Of a DNA stretch of 64,000 nucleotides, positions 27,271 through 38,400 are shown piece by piece. This DNA comes from Flagellimonas lutaonensis (lineage in GTDB: Bacteria; Bacteroidota; Bacteroidia; Flavobacteriales; Flavobacteriaceae). Location: positions 2,654,001-2,718,000 of the forward strand of contig NZ_CP011071.1 of NCBI RefSeq assembly GCF_000963865.1. Reading direction: 5' to 3'. The notes under the pieces are model-generated. The model saw only the letters and a program-made list of their open reading frames with translations, searched no databases and was not told where the DNA came from. The position numbers were made by a program, and so were the translations under genes. Positions within the stretch are counted from its first letter, which is position 1, and each line of letters opens with the position of its first letter.

Positions 27271-28668
27271 TTACGATTCGCCTATTTTGTAAAACTTGAA
27301 CCCGATGGATGCCATGGCATCTTTGTCGAGAAGGCGCCTACCGTCAAAAACAAAGGCCGGTTTCAGCATATTGGCATAGATTTTTTTCCAGTCATATGTT
27401 TTAAACTCATCCCATTCGGTCAAAATGGCAATGGCATGGGCATCCTTGGTTGCCTCAATAGGGGCCTTGGTAACCTGTAATAATTCCCTATTCTCTTTGG
27501 GGTCACGGGTGCCAAGGTAATCTAAATCGGCATAGATCGTTTCTTCAGATACTTTTGGGTCATAGACAACAATCTGTGCTTTTTCCTCCAGTAGTGCATC
27601 TGCCACATAAATGGCCGCTGACTCGCGGGTATCGTTGGTGTCTTTTTTGAAGGCCCATCCGTAGAAAACTATTTTTTTGCCCGACACCGTGTTGTAAAGG
27701 GTAGAAACGATATTTTCAGCAAATCGTCTCTTTTGGTAGTCGTTCATAATGATGACCTGCTCCCAGTATTCGGCCACTTCTTGCAGCCCAAAACTTTTGG
27801 CGATGTAGACAAGATTCAGAATGTCTTTTTGAAAACAAGAGCCGCCAAAACCAACCGATGAATTTAAAAATTTGGAGCCGATTCTACTGTCAAAGCCAAT
27901 GGCCCTGGCCACTTCAGCCACATTTGCATCGGTCTTTTCACAGAGCGCAGAGATTGAATTTATGGAAGACACTCGTTGTGCTAAAAAGGCATTGGCCACA
28001 AGTTTAGAGAGTTCTGATGACCAAACATTTGTTTGCAGAATACGCTCTTTGGGCAACCAGTGTTCATATACCCAACTAAGTGAGTCTTTTGCAGCTTGCC
28101 CTGAGGGAGTTTCGTCACCACCGATCAGAACCCTATCGGCATTAAGCAAATCATCGATAGCCGTGCCTTCTGCCAGAAATTCGGGGTTTGACAAAATTTC
28201 AAATTTGACTCCTTTTCCGGTATTGTCCAAGATGCTTTTAAGGGTTTCTGCGGTGCGAACGGGCAAGGTAGATTTTTCGACCACGATTTTATCTTCTTTG
28301 GCCACCTTGGCAATATTACGGGCACAAAGCTCGATGTTCTTAAGGTCTGCCGCCTGCCCCTTTCCTTTTCCATATGTCTTGGTTGGGGTATTAACCGAAA
28401 TAAAGATCATCTCGGCCTCATCAATGCCCTTATCCACATCCGATGAAAAAAATAAGTTTTTGCCCCTTGTTTCGGCGACGATTTCTTTAAGGCCAGGCTC
28501 ATAGATGGGCAGGTTGTCTAGATTGTCATCATTCCATTGCGCTATACGCTTCTCGTTCAAATCTACCACTGTTACCTGAATTTCGGGACATTTAAGGGCT
28601 ATGACAGACATGGTCGGCCCACCAACATAACCTGCGCCGATACAACAAATCTTACTTATTTTTTTCAT
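27271..28668 (-). CDS. ugd: UDP-glucose 6-dehydrogenase
   Basis: A 465-aa NAD-dependent dehydrogenase of the eukaryote-like long UDPGDH type. It shows [36 protein letters not shown], and the catalytic cysteine Cys278 in [31 protein letters not shown] follows in the C-terminal domain. It makes UDP-GlcA for the polymer. It is the first gene of the leftward arm, divergent from the aminotransferase gene across a 230-bp promoter region. Confidence 0.93.
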   Translation of the reverse strand: MKKISKICCIGAGYVGGPTMSVIALKCPEIQVTVVDLNEKRIAQWNDDNLDNLPIYEPGLKEIVAETRGKNLFFSSDVDKGIDEAEMIFISVNTPTKTYGKGKGQAADLKNIELCARNIAKVAKEDKIVVEKSTLPVRTAETLKSILDNTGKGVKFEILSNPEFLAEGTAIDDLLNADRVLIGGDETPSGQAAKDSLSWVYEHWLPKERILQTNVWSSELSKLVANAFLAQRVSSINSISALCEKTDANVAEVARAIGFDSRIGSKFLNSSVGFGGSCFQKDILNLVYIAKSFGLQEVAEYWEQVIIMNDYQKRRFAENIVSTLYNTVSGKKIVFYGWAFKKDTNDTRESAAIYVADALLEEKAQIVVYDPKVSEETIYADLDYLGTRDPKENRELLQVTKAPIEATKDAHAIAILTEWDEFKTYDWKKIYANMLKPAFVFDGRRLLDKDAMASIGFKFYKIGES

Positions 28669-28898
28669 TTAGTATGGTTTTATGGCTGCAAAGATTAAAA
28701 AATATTGAAGCTTAACATTGTAGTTTTAGACAAAATATACACTATAGCAGGCATTCTACACATTAAAAATAAATCTAGTAAAGTTGTTTGGGGTTTACGT
28801 TCATTTAATCGATATTTTTAAGGGTTTAACGATTATTGGGCTTATGAGCCACCCCGATAGTTATTTTTGACCATGAATAGTACTAAAGACCCCAAATT
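28669..28898. promoter_or_regulatory. Divergent promoter region between the two arms of the locus
   Basis: This 230-bp spacer carries promoters for both arms. For the rightward arm TATTTTTG at 28862-28869 is an exact match to the Bacteroidota -7 box TAnnTTTG, with TTGGG about 23 bp upstream. It would start the transcript only about 20 bp before the TTG start at 28899. For the leftward arm only loose matches were seen (TATATTTTG near 28736 and TAATCTTTG near 28690 on the minus strand). Confidence 0.5.
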
Positions 28899-30029
28899 TT
28901 GATCACGAAAACCCGAATATGGCTATCTTCTCCCCATATGGGAGGTACCGAAGAGCGTTATGTTAAAGAAGCATTCGATACAAATTGGATAGCACCCCTT
29001 GGACCCAACGTCACCTTTTTCGAAAAATCATTGGAAGAATATGTGGGCGGTGATGTGCACGTGGCGGCCCTGAGCGCAGGTACCGCGGCCATTCATCTGG
29101 CCCTTCAAATTTTAGGTGTTTCACATGGTGATGAGGTAATCTGTCAGAGCATGACTTTTTCAGCCTCCGCCAATCCCATTACCTATTTGGGCGCGACACC
29201 GGTTTTTATTGACAGTGAGCGGAAGACCTGGAACCTTTCGCCTGAACTTGTGGAACGTGCCATATTGAATGGAATTTCAAAAGGAAAAAAACCCAGGGCC
29301 ATTGTAGCCGTTCACTTGTACGGGATGCCTTATCAAATAGCTGAGATAGCCGAGATTTCACAAAAGTACGCCATTCCCGTAATTGAAGATAGCGCGGAAG
29401 CACTGGGCAGTACTTACCACGAAAAAAAATGTGGGCAGTTTGGGGATATCGGTATTCTCTCTTTCAATGGCAACAAGATCATCACCACTTCAGGAGGTGG
29501 TGCCCTGCTTTCAAAAGACCCCGAGATTAAAGAAAAAGCTGTTTTTTTAGCTACCCAAGCACGGGATAATGCACCCCATTACCAGCACTCGGCAGTTGGC
29601 TACAACTATCGTATGAGCAATGTGTTGGCAGGAATAGGTAGGGGCCAAATGGAGGTCATCGATGACCGGGTAATGGCGAGAAGGGCCAATTATAATTTTT
29701 ACAAGGAAAGATTGGCTGGTTTTGATCAGATTTCTTTTTTGGATGAGCCTGCTGGATTTTTCAGTAATCGATGGTTGACCTGTATATTGACCGATGCTTA
29801 TGAAACGAGGGAACAACTGCGTTTGGCATTGGCCAAAGAAGACATTGAATCGAGGCCGTTGTGGAAGCCCATGCACTTACAGCCGGTTTTTGAAAATTCA
29901 CCATCCTTTACAGATGGCACAGCTGAAGATTTATTCAACAGGGGGCTATGTTTGCCAAGTGGATCAAACCTTTTGGAAGAAGATTTGGAAAGAACAATTT
30001 CCGTAATAAAGAAAGTACTTGACCAATGA
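28899..30029 (+). CDS. pglE: PglE-like UDP-4-keto-sugar aminotransferase (DegT/DnrJ/EryC1 family)
   Basis: A 376-aa PLP-dependent sugar aminotransferase. It shows WLSSPHMGGTEERYV, ALSAGTAAIHLAL, EDSAEALGSTY with Asp164, and the PLP lysine Lys193 in SFNGNKIITTSGGG. The family adds an amine at C4 of UDP-4-keto-6-deoxy-GlcNAc. The family N-terminus is met by a TTG start at 28899. An ATG at 28873 is out of frame by one base and meets a stop at 28900. One extra T in the run at 28897-28900 would join it, so a sequencing slip is possible. The stop overlaps the pglF-like start (ATGA). Confidence 0.88.
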   Translation: MITKTRIWLSSPHMGGTEERYVKEAFDTNWIAPLGPNVTFFEKSLEEYVGGDVHVAALSAGTAAIHLALQILGVSHGDEVICQSMTFSASANPITYLGATPVFIDSERKTWNLSPELVERAILNGISKGKKPRAIVAVHLYGMPYQIAEIAEISQKYAIPVIEDSAEALGSTYHEKKCGQFGDIGILSFNGNKIITTSGGGALLSKDPEIKEKAVFLATQARDNAPHYQHSAVGYNYRMSNVLAGIGRGQMEVIDDRVMARRANYNFYKERLAGFDQISFLDEPAGFFSNRWLTCILTDAYETREQLRLALAKEDIESRPLWKPMHLQPVFENSPSFTDGTAEDLFNRGLCLPSGSNLLEEDLERTISVIKKVLDQ

Positions 30030-31963
30030 TTAAAAACTACATACTTCGACATGCGGATAGATATGCCCCAGGATGGCTGGTTTTGATAATCGATGTGCTT
30101 ATCATTGGTGTGTCTTTTGTGCTCTCGTACATCATAAGGTTCAATATGACCTTTAATTTTGATGTTGAGAAACTGCTGGTGCAGCTACCCGCAGTAATGG
30201 TCATTTCTACCCTAGCGTTTTTGGTGGCCAAATCTTATAAAGGTTTTGTAAGGCACACAGGGATCAAAGACGTATACAACATATTCAATGCTATTTGTCT
30301 TGCCAGTATATTAACAATATTCTTGGTTATTTTCAATAGGCAATTTGAAGTGGTGGATGATTTTACGATACCTCTTTCCATTATTATTATCCACAGCTTG
30401 ATAAGCTTTATTGCATTGACTGCTGCCCGATATCTTTTTAAGACGCTGTTTGAAAGCATGACTAAAAAAATCAAAGCGACCAAAAATGTTTTGATCTATG
30501 GGGCCGGGGAGTCGGGAATCATAACGTACAACGCCTTGGAAAGCCATACGGCCACCAACGTAAAGGTAATAGGTTACATAGATGACGATAAAAAGAAGGT
30601 CGGAAAGACCATAAATGGGGTTAGGGTCTATGGAAGAGAAATTTTGAACGAATATTTTCTTGCAAGCAACAACATAAGCGAGATTATCGTTGCCATCCAT
30701 ATTATAGACAATCACAGGCTCCGTTTGTTGGTAGAGAGCTTGGTCGACTTTTCCGTAGATGTCAAAATTGTTCCCCCGGTACAGGATTGGATCAATGGAG
30801 AGTTCAAGGTTTCCCAGATAAAAAATGTTCAGATAGAAGACTTGTTGAACCGGGCACCCATTAACATCAAAAGATCTAAGGTCGTTGAAGAGCTAAAGGA
30901 CAAATGCATTATGGTGACCGGTGGAGCAGGATCTATCGGCAGTGAAATAGTTCGGCAAATTGCCACCTATGAATACAAGTCATTGATCATCATAGACCAG
31001 GCAGAATCTCCATTGTACGATCTTCAGCAGGAGCTCAAGCAAAACGGGTTCCACAATTTTATTTCGATTGTAGCGGATATCAGGGATAAAAACCGAATGA
31101 ACCTATTCTTTGAGGAATACAAACCAGACATAATTTTTCATGCTGCCGCTTACAAACATGTACCTCTGATGGAGTATAACGCATATGAAGCCATAAAAAT
31201 AAATGTCGGGGGAACCAAAATAATTGCTGACCTGGCATTGGCCCATAATGTAGGGAAATTCGTTTTTATTTCGACCGATAAGGCGGTGAACCCTACCAAT
31301 GTCATGGGCGCCACCAAGCGAATCGCAGAGATGTACATCAGCTGCATGCAACAAGAAGGCATGACAAAATTCATTACAACACGTTTTGGCAATGTGCTTG
31401 GCTCCAACGGTTCGGTAATCCCGCTTTTCAAAAAACAAATAGAGAAAGGCGGTCCCTTGACGGTCACGCACAAGGATATAACCCGATATTTCATGACCAT
31501 CCCTGAGGCCTCACAATTGGTCCTTGAGGCCGGTGCCATGGGAAAAGGTGGAGAAATCTTCATTTTTGATATGGGGGAATCGGTGAAAATATTCGATTTG
31601 GCCAAAAACATGATCAAACTTTCAGGTCTTCGTTATCCAGAAGACATCGATATTGAAATTACGGGATTACGACCAGGCGAGAAACTGTACGAAGAGCTTT
31701 TGGCCAACGGGGAGAATACCATGCCGACCTACCATAAAAAGATTATGATCAGTAAGGTTCGGGAACTAAATTATGGTTGGGTAAGGTCAAAGATCGATGA
31801 ACTTTGTGTATCGAACATCTTTTTCAATGAGAACACGATAAAAATTATGAAGGAAATAGTGCCAGAGTACATTTCCAATAACTCCAATCTTTGTAAGTTT
31901 GACAAACGGCCAACCAATGATTCGTTGGAAAAAACAAAAGAAGCCAAAATATTGCAGCCTTGA
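30026..31963 (+). CDS. pglF: Membrane-bound UDP-GlcNAc 4,6-dehydratase, PglF/WbpM/CapD type
   Basis: A 645-aa protein. The first about 135 residues hold four hydrophobic helices. A first Rossmann-like domain follows (IYGAGESGIITYNAL) and then the catalytic short-chain dehydrogenase domain with VTGGAGSIGSEIVRQI, HAAAYKHVPLME and STDKAVNPTNVMGATKR. Met replaces the usual Tyr of YxxxK, as is normal in this family. It makes UDP-4-keto-6-deoxy-GlcNAc for the PglE-like enzyme, whose gene overlaps it by 4 bp. Length and layout match full-size PglF. Confidence 0.92.
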   Translation: MIKNYILRHADRYAPGWLVLIIDVLIIGVSFVLSYIIRFNMTFNFDVEKLLVQLPAVMVISTLAFLVAKSYKGFVRHTGIKDVYNIFNAICLASILTIFLVIFNRQFEVVDDFTIPLSIIIIHSLISFIALTAARYLFKTLFESMTKKIKATKNVLIYGAGESGIITYNALESHTATNVKVIGYIDDDKKKVGKTINGVRVYGREILNEYFLASNNISEIIVAIHIIDNHRLRLLVESLVDFSVDVKIVPPVQDWINGEFKVSQIKNVQIEDLLNRAPINIKRSKVVEELKDKCIMVTGGAGSIGSEIVRQIATYEYKSLIIIDQAESPLYDLQQELKQNGFHNFISIVADIRDKNRMNLFFEEYKPDIIFHAAAYKHVPLMEYNAYEAIKINVGGTKIIADLALAHNVGKFVFISTDKAVNPTNVMGATKRIAEMYISCMQQEGMTKFITTRFGNVLGSNGSVIPLFKKQIEKGGPLTVTHKDITRYFMTIPEASQLVLEAGAMGKGGEIFIFDMGESVKIFDLAKNMIKLSGLRYPEDIDIEITGLRPGEKLYEELLANGENTMPTYHKKIMISKVRELNYGWVRSKIDELCVSNIFFNENTIKIMKEIVPEYISNNSNLCKFDKRPTNDSLEKTKEAKILQP

Positions 31964-31998
31964 TCTAGGCACTATCAGCAACAAAACACTAATTTTTT

Positions 31999-32772
31999 AT
32001 GAAAACAAATTTATTGCTTTCAAGATTGTCAATACTATTGATAATCTTGGTATTGAGCTCATGTGCCTCAAAAAAGGAGGTCGTTTATTTTCAAAATGCG
32101 GGTGATTTTGAAACGATTGTAGACAGAAACAGTTTTACCCCAAAATTTAAGGTTGATGATGTGGTCAGTATACATATTTCCACCCTGAATGAGGAAGCCA
32201 GTGCACCCTTTAACCTATATCGTGGACCCAGGACTGGAACTTCCTTAGCTCCGCAAAGTGTTGATTATATCATAGACCAACAGGGCGAAATAGATTTTCC
32301 GGTAATCGGCAAAATAAAAATCGCGGGATTGTCACCCGAAGAGGTGCGGGTGTTGTTACGGGAGAAATTGTCAGAATACTTGAAAGACCCCATCATAAAT
32401 ATTCGTCTACAAAATTTTACGGTTACTGTTTTGGGCGAGGTCAATAGGCCGGGCACATATCCAGTAAATGGGGAGCGGATAACCATTTTGGAAGCCTTGG
32501 GGCTGGCTGGCGACCTTACCATAAAGGGTCAGCGCGAAAATGTACTCGTCATACGTGACTTCGACGGAACAAAAGTTTATCACAGGATTGATCTGCGAAC
32601 CAAGGAAGCCCTTGACTCACCAGTTTATTACCTAACCCAAAACGATGTCGTGTATGTTGAACCCAATGAGTCAGCTGTTACTTCCTCCCAATTAGACAAT
32701 AGGGCGAGCATATGGGTCTCTATTGCATCTGTATTGATAACCTCTACAGTTTTGATCATAACCAGAAATTAA
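31999..32772 (+). CDS. wza: Wza-like outer-membrane polysaccharide export lipoprotein
   Basis: A 257-aa lipoprotein with signal peptide and lipobox LSSC (Cys22). It has the Poly_export domain (VDDVVSIHISTLNEE, YIIDQQGEIDFPVIGKIKI, GLSPEEVRVLLREKL) and then an SLBB domain (FTVTVLGEVNRPGTYPVNGE, ILEALGLAGDL). A hydrophobic C-terminal segment at about residues 235-254 is probably the outer-membrane helix. It would form the export pore together with Wzc, whose gene follows after 32 bp. Confidence 0.92.
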   Translation: MKTNLLLSRLSILLIILVLSSCASKKEVVYFQNAGDFETIVDRNSFTPKFKVDDVVSIHISTLNEEASAPFNLYRGPRTGTSLAPQSVDYIIDQQGEIDFPVIGKIKIAGLSPEEVRVLLREKLSEYLKDPIINIRLQNFTVTVLGEVNRPGTYPVNGERITILEALGLAGDLTIKGQRENVLVIRDFDGTKVYHRIDLRTKEALDSPVYYLTQNDVVYVEPNESAVTSSQLDNRASIWVSIASVLITSTVLIITRN

Positions 32773-32804
32773 CAAATATTATTTAATTAGGAAATTCATA
32801 ATCA

Positions 32805-35168
32805 ATGGGGGATGATATTGATTTAAAGGAGCTAATCCGAACCTATACAAAACATTGGAAATGGTTTGCCGTTTCGGTGGTTTTCGCCATAACGGCTGCA
32901 TATCTTTATATTAAGTACACCACCCCTCTTTATGTTGCGGAGGCCAAAATAAAGATTTTGGAAGACGAAAGTTCCAGTGGCGGGATCGATTTGTTCAAAG
33001 AGCTCAATATTTTTTCAGGATCGAAGAATAAAGTCGAAGATGAAATAGAGATCATCAATTCGCGATCCAACATGATTGAGGTTGTAAAAAAGCTGGGGTT
33101 GAACACTCAGGTCTTTGCTTTAGGAGATATCAGGGATACCGAATTGTATTCTCCCCCCCCTATTCAGATAAACTTCATAATGGCTGATTCACTTTTGAGT
33201 AAAGCCGATTTCACATTCTATATCACACCTACCTCAAAAACGGCATTTCGCTATGGCGAGGGAAACGACACACCTCCCAAAGGCTATTCTTTTGGGCAGA
33301 ATGTGAAGACTCCCTATGGTGACATAGTTGTAACCCCTAACCTTGATACCTTTGAAAGGTACATAGGTCAAGATTTTATGGTGCAATTGTCTCCAGTAGG
33401 CGATATGGCACAATATTATGTGGACCAAATAAATATAGGGGCAGCTGATGAGTTTTCCAATATTGTGTATATATCGCTACAAGATCCTATAAAGAAGAAG
33501 GCTAAAGATATTATTGATGAACTCATAAAGACATATAATGCCAATGCCATAAAAGACAAGAAAGAAATAGCCGATAGAACGGCAGAATTCATTAATGAAC
33601 GGATTGCCGATATATCTTCAAGCCTCACTTCGGTCGATCAAACGGCCGAAGATTTCAAGACCCAAAAGGGGGTTACGGATATTGCATCCGAGGCAAATGT
33701 CAACCTAAATATAGGCGCGGCAACACGTCAAGAATTGGCAAGGGCGCAGACCGAACTGCAAATGGCCGAATCAATGCGGGACATTGTTGCTAAGCAAGAA
33801 GGATTCGAGGTATTGCCCAGCAATATCGGACTTTCAGATCCCACTATAGCCAACGCCACCGAACAATACAACCAATTGGTGCAACAAAGAAAACGTTTGT
33901 TGGAAAGTTCTAATGAGAAGAACCCGGTCATTCAGAATCTTGACAAACAATTGAGTAGCTTAAAGCAGACCATGGAGGCCAGTTTAAGTGGTACCGTCAA
34001 TAATTTGGGACTTCAGGTGAACACCCTAAGCGGCCAACAGGCCATTATCCAGTCAAAGATTTATTCGGCACCTAGAAACGAGCGGGCTCTTCGCGATATT
34101 ACCAGACAACAACAAACCACAGAGTCACTTTATCTCTATTTGTTGCAGAAACGTGAGGAAGCGCAAATAGCAGTGGCATCGACTTCACCCAAGTGCAAGG
34201 TCATTGATGCGGCCCATAATCCGACTGAATTCCCCGTTTCACCTAAAAGGGCTTTCGTTTATATGGCATCTTTTATTTTGGGTCTTTTAATTCCCTTTTC
34301 AGTGATTTATGTTAACAACCTCATAGACAATAAGGTACACAATATGAATGGTCTAGAAAAAATGGTCAATGGCGTACCAATTTTAGGTGAAATACCCAAG
34401 TTAAGTAAAAAAGAGCAAAAATTAATTGCCAAAGATGACCGTTCCGTTTTGGCGGAAGCATTGCGAATCATTAGGACAAACCTGGATTATTTGATCAAGA
34501 CCAGACAATCAAAAGGGGAGGGGAAAAACAACGTTGTGTTCATTACCTCAAGCGTTTCGGGTGAAGGAAAAACATTTATTTCATCAAACTTGGCCATGAT
34601 ATTGGCCAGTACCAACAAAAAGGTTCTGCTGATCGGGGCAGATATCAGAAATCCGAAGATTTACTCTTTTTTCAGGGGAGGACAAATAGATAAATTATCC
34701 GGACCCAAAAGGGGCAAGGATGCGGGGTTGACGGAGTACATATTGGATGAAAATTTAGGAATACGCGATATTACCAATACCATGTTGGTCTATGAAAATG
34801 ACATCGATGTCATTTATTCAGGAAGAATACCCCCCAACCCTGCAGAATTGCTGTTAAGTCCCCGTATAAAATCTTTGTTGAGTGAAGCTTCCGAAAAATA
34901 TGACTATGTGCTGGTCGATACGGCGCCCTTAATGGTAGTGACCGATACCTTGCTGATAAGTGAATATGCAGATCACTTGATATATGTAACAAGGGCGGAC
35001 GTAACCGAAGAAAATGCCGTAGAATATCCCATCAAACTGCAAGAAGAAGGAAAAATAAAAGGACTTTGTTTCGTTGTAAACGATGTGAAGATTTCAGAGT
35101 TGGGCTATGGTGGTAAGTATGGCTACGGTTATGGCCGAACCACAAAAAAATGGTGGAAATTCGGGTAG
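32805..35168 (+). CDS. wzc: Wzc polysaccharide co-polymerase and tyrosine autokinase
   Basis: A 787-aa inner-membrane protein that controls chain length and export. The N-terminal Wzz domain starts with IDLKELIRTYTKHWKWF and a membrane helix. A long coiled-coil periplasmic part follows, and a second helix at about residues 483-505 after PVSPKRAF. The cytoplasmic BY-kinase domain has Walker A GEGKTFISSN (about 585-594), Walker A' VLLIGADIRNPK (about 607), and Walker B YVLVDTAPL (about 702). The tail is rich in tyrosine (GGKYGYGYGR), the autophosphorylation cluster. The matching phosphatase gene lies at 55.4-56.2 kb, beyond the two giant genes. Confidence 0.93.
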   Translation: MGDDIDLKELIRTYTKHWKWFAVSVVFAITAAYLYIKYTTPLYVAEAKIKILEDESSSGGIDLFKELNIFSGSKNKVEDEIEIINSRSNMIEVVKKLGLNTQVFALGDIRDTELYSPPPIQINFIMADSLLSKADFTFYITPTSKTAFRYGEGNDTPPKGYSFGQNVKTPYGDIVVTPNLDTFERYIGQDFMVQLSPVGDMAQYYVDQINIGAADEFSNIVYISLQDPIKKKAKDIIDELIKTYNANAIKDKKEIADRTAEFINERIADISSSLTSVDQTAEDFKTQKGVTDIASEANVNLNIGAATRQELARAQTELQMAESMRDIVAKQEGFEVLPSNIGLSDPTIANATEQYNQLVQQRKRLLESSNEKNPVIQNLDKQLSSLKQTMEASLSGTVNNLGLQVNTLSGQQAIIQSKIYSAPRNERALRDITRQQQTTESLYLYLLQKREEAQIAVASTSPKCKVIDAAHNPTEFPVSPKRAFVYMASFILGLLIPFSVIYVNNLIDNKVHNMNGLEKMVNGVPILGEIPKLSKKEQKLIAKDDRSVLAEALRIIRTNLDYLIKTRQSKGEGKNNVVFITSSVSGEGKTFISSNLAMILASTNKKVLLIGADIRNPKIYSFFRGGQIDKLSGPKRGKDAGLTEYILDENLGIRDITNTMLVYENDIDVIYSGRIPPNPAELLLSPRIKSLLSEASEKYDYVLVDTAPLMVVTDTLLISEYADHLIYVTRADVTEENAVEYPIKLQEEGKIKGLCFVVNDVKISELGYGGKYGYGYGRTTKKWWKFG

Positions 35169-35469
35169 ATCATTAAATTGTCCAACAAATTCCTTTGTTG
35201 GTGGAATTTTATATTAATCAGTAGTATTTGTCCAAAAACTTGTTGTTTGGATAATTATTTGAAACCAAGGATATTGCCTACAGGCCAGTAGTGCATTTTT
35301 CTTACATATTTCACTTTATCTTTTGTGGTCGTAGTTTATCGATAAACTATTCTAGTTGAACGAATATTAAGTGGGTCGTTCTTTATTTTTTTTGCTAAGG
35401 GGTATCTTTGAAATTGGAAAGATTCCCCCCTATCTTCCGATTATTAAAAATTGCTAACACGCCCCAATT
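35169..35469 (+). promoter_or_regulatory. Terminator-like hairpin and promoter before the first giant gene
   Basis: This 301-bp spacer has no gene. CCAACAAA at 35182-35189 pairs with TTTGTTGG at 35194-35201, an 8-bp hairpin about 15 bp past the wzc stop, but with only a weak T-tail. TATCTTTG at 35403-35410 is an exact -7 box (TAnnTTTG) 60 bp upstream of the giant gene ATG. The giant gene can therefore be transcribed on its own, apart from wza-wzc. Confidence 0.5.
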
Positions 35470-38400
35470 ATGAAAAAAAATTACCCCAATTTGCCAAAGT
35501 ACGTCTTTGTATTTGCTGTTGTTTCCATTCTGGGCTTATTTCAGATGAATTTGAACGCCCAAAGTTTTAATGCTTCAAACCTTGTTGGAGAATCACTTAC
35601 AAATCCAACCTCCTTGGCTTTTGGTCCTGATGGTAAACTTTATGTGGCCCAACAAGATGGAACCATACATCAATATTCTGTATCTCGTGATGGAGCCCCG
35701 GCCGGAAGCGGCACATACACGGTTACCAATACGGTGGTAATTAACGACATTAAGATAAAGGTCAAAAACCATAATGACAGTGGGGTTTTGGACAACATAG
35801 ATCCAGCGGTAAACCAAAAAAGACAGGTCACCGGAATAGCGGTATCAGGTACTTCCGCAAACCCTATTATATACGTAAGCTCCTCAGACCCTCGAATAGG
35901 TGGGGCTAGTAATAGTAATCCAACTGGTGAATTGGACCGAAACTTAGATACTAACTCAGGAGTACTTTCTAGGCTCACCTGGAATGGCAGTGGTTGGGAT
36001 CACGTCGATTTGGTCCGTGGCCTACCGCGTTGCGAAGAAAACCATGCGACCAATGGTCTTGACATTTTTACAAAGAATGGAGATACATACATTCTTTTGC
36101 AGCAAGGCGGCAATACTAATAAGGGGGCGCCCAGCAATAATTTTGGTGGAATTGCGGAAACGTACTTAGCGGGGGCCATACTGATTGTGAACTTGACACA
36201 ATTGGAATCTATGCCCATATACACCGACCCTAGAACTGGATCGGATTATGTCTATGACTTGCCAACACTCAATGACCCCGCAAGGACCGATATAGACAAC
36301 ACACATCCAGAGTTCCCATATCCCTCGGGTCATCCTATGTACAATGCAACTATAGATATAGGTGACCCCTTTGGAGGCAACAATACCCGTAATCAAGCAT
36401 TTCCAGAACCGGGAGGGCCCGTACAGATATTTTCGCCAGGTTGGCGAAATGGATATGATGTTGTAGTTACCGAAGCTGGGTTAATTTATTCAGTTGATAA
36501 CGGTGGCAACTCGACTTGGGGCGGTCAGCCCGTAATAAGAACAAGTGATGGAACCTTTAAAGGGGATCAATCAACAACCACCTATGATCCAGGGGCAGGT
36601 GATTATGTGACCAATGAATTCAATGAGTCAGGTAGTGCTACGGTTTGGGACGCCCTTCATTATATCGGGACTATTAATGATGCCAACGGGACGTATTATG
36701 CTGGGCATCCAGCACCAATTAGGGCATTTCCCGATAAAGCCGAGGTAATCAGTTATACATATAATGGTTCTTCATGGGTTGAAGCTTCAAGACATGATTT
36801 TTCAGTTTTATTGAATGGGGTATCAGGCTATTTCAATAGTTCATTTGGCATGGCAAATTTTCCGAATGATCCAGATCAAGGCGAGTTCTTGAGTGCCAAC
36901 CAAAGTAGTGGAAAAGTGAATATTTTTGATGTAGTGACTTCTTCCACAAATGGTATATGTGAATATGCCGCCAGCAATTTCAACAATGCCATGAAGGGCG
37001 ATTTGTTGACTGCATCTTTCAACGGCAACATCAATAGATATGAATTGAATGCTTCCGGTACGGGTATTTTGGCCAAAGACAATGGTTTTCTCAATGGCTT
37101 CGGCTCTGTACCCCTTGATGTCATTGCGCAAGGTGATCTTGACGTTTTTCCAGGTACTATTTGGGCGGCTACTTATGGTTCTGGGAACATTACGGTTTTT
37201 GAGCCTGATGATTTTGGTTCATGCCCACAACCAGGTGAACAAGGGTATGATCCCTTGGCCGATTATGATGGGGATGGCTATACCAATGGGGATGAGATTG
37301 ATAATGGCACCAACCATTGTTCGGGGGGTAGCAAGCCAGAGGACAATGATGGTGATTTTGTCTCAAATCTAAATGATACTGACGATGATAATGATGGCAT
37401 AGCAGATGTCAATGATCCCTTTCAATGGGATGCCGACAATGGAACAACCACCAATTTGCCTGTTGAATATCCTTTTTGGAACAATGATCCTGGTACCGGT
37501 TTTGCAGGACTTGGCTTTACAGGTTGGATGACCAATGGAAGTACTGACTATCTCGACCAATACGATTTTGACAACCTGTCTTTCGGCGGGGCTGGGGGAA
37601 AGGCTACCATTGATTTTGTCTCTGAAGGAGATGCCCTGGGTACTTCAAACAATCAGGATAATGGATTTCAATTTGGAGTTAATGTAGATAGTAATTCCAA
37701 CCCCTTTACGGTGTATGCTGTTTTAGAGACCCCTTTTGGGGGTATTGCCCCAGTTGACACAGAGTCCTACGGTATTCAAATTGGTTTGGGTGATCAGGAC
37801 AACTACCTAAAACTAGCTATTTCAACAGGTACCTCGACAAGTGATAACGAGTATGGTTTTGATGTGGTGCTTGAAAATAGTGGAGCTGTAACTAGCAACA
37901 GCTATGATGCACCCGGGTTTTCTGCGGCAAACAATATTCATTTATACATAAGTGTAAATCCATCTGCCAACACTGCACAGCCCTATTATTCATTAGATGG
38001 TGGCACAACAATAGCACCTTTGGGAGGTTTGGTCAGTTTACCCACGAGCTTTTTAAATGCATCAGATAATCAAGGTTTGGCCGTAGGTATAATTTCAACT
38101 TCTGTAGGGAGTGGCCCAGAATATACTGCTACTTGGGATTACATAAATGTCACTGAGGATTCCAATGGCCAACTTGCTTGGAATCCTGATCCAGTTGACT
38201 TTGGCACATTACCGGTCACCTCTGGTCCTGTTGAGTTGAATACTTTTGCCCAGAATACCGGAGGGCCCTCAAGTGGTACCATTTCCATCACAGATGTTTC
38301 TTTTACAGGTCAGGATGCCACTTTATTTTCAAACACATCAAGTTTACCATTAACAGTAGAGCCTGGAGCGAGTATTGCTGTGCCCATAACTTTTTCTCCT

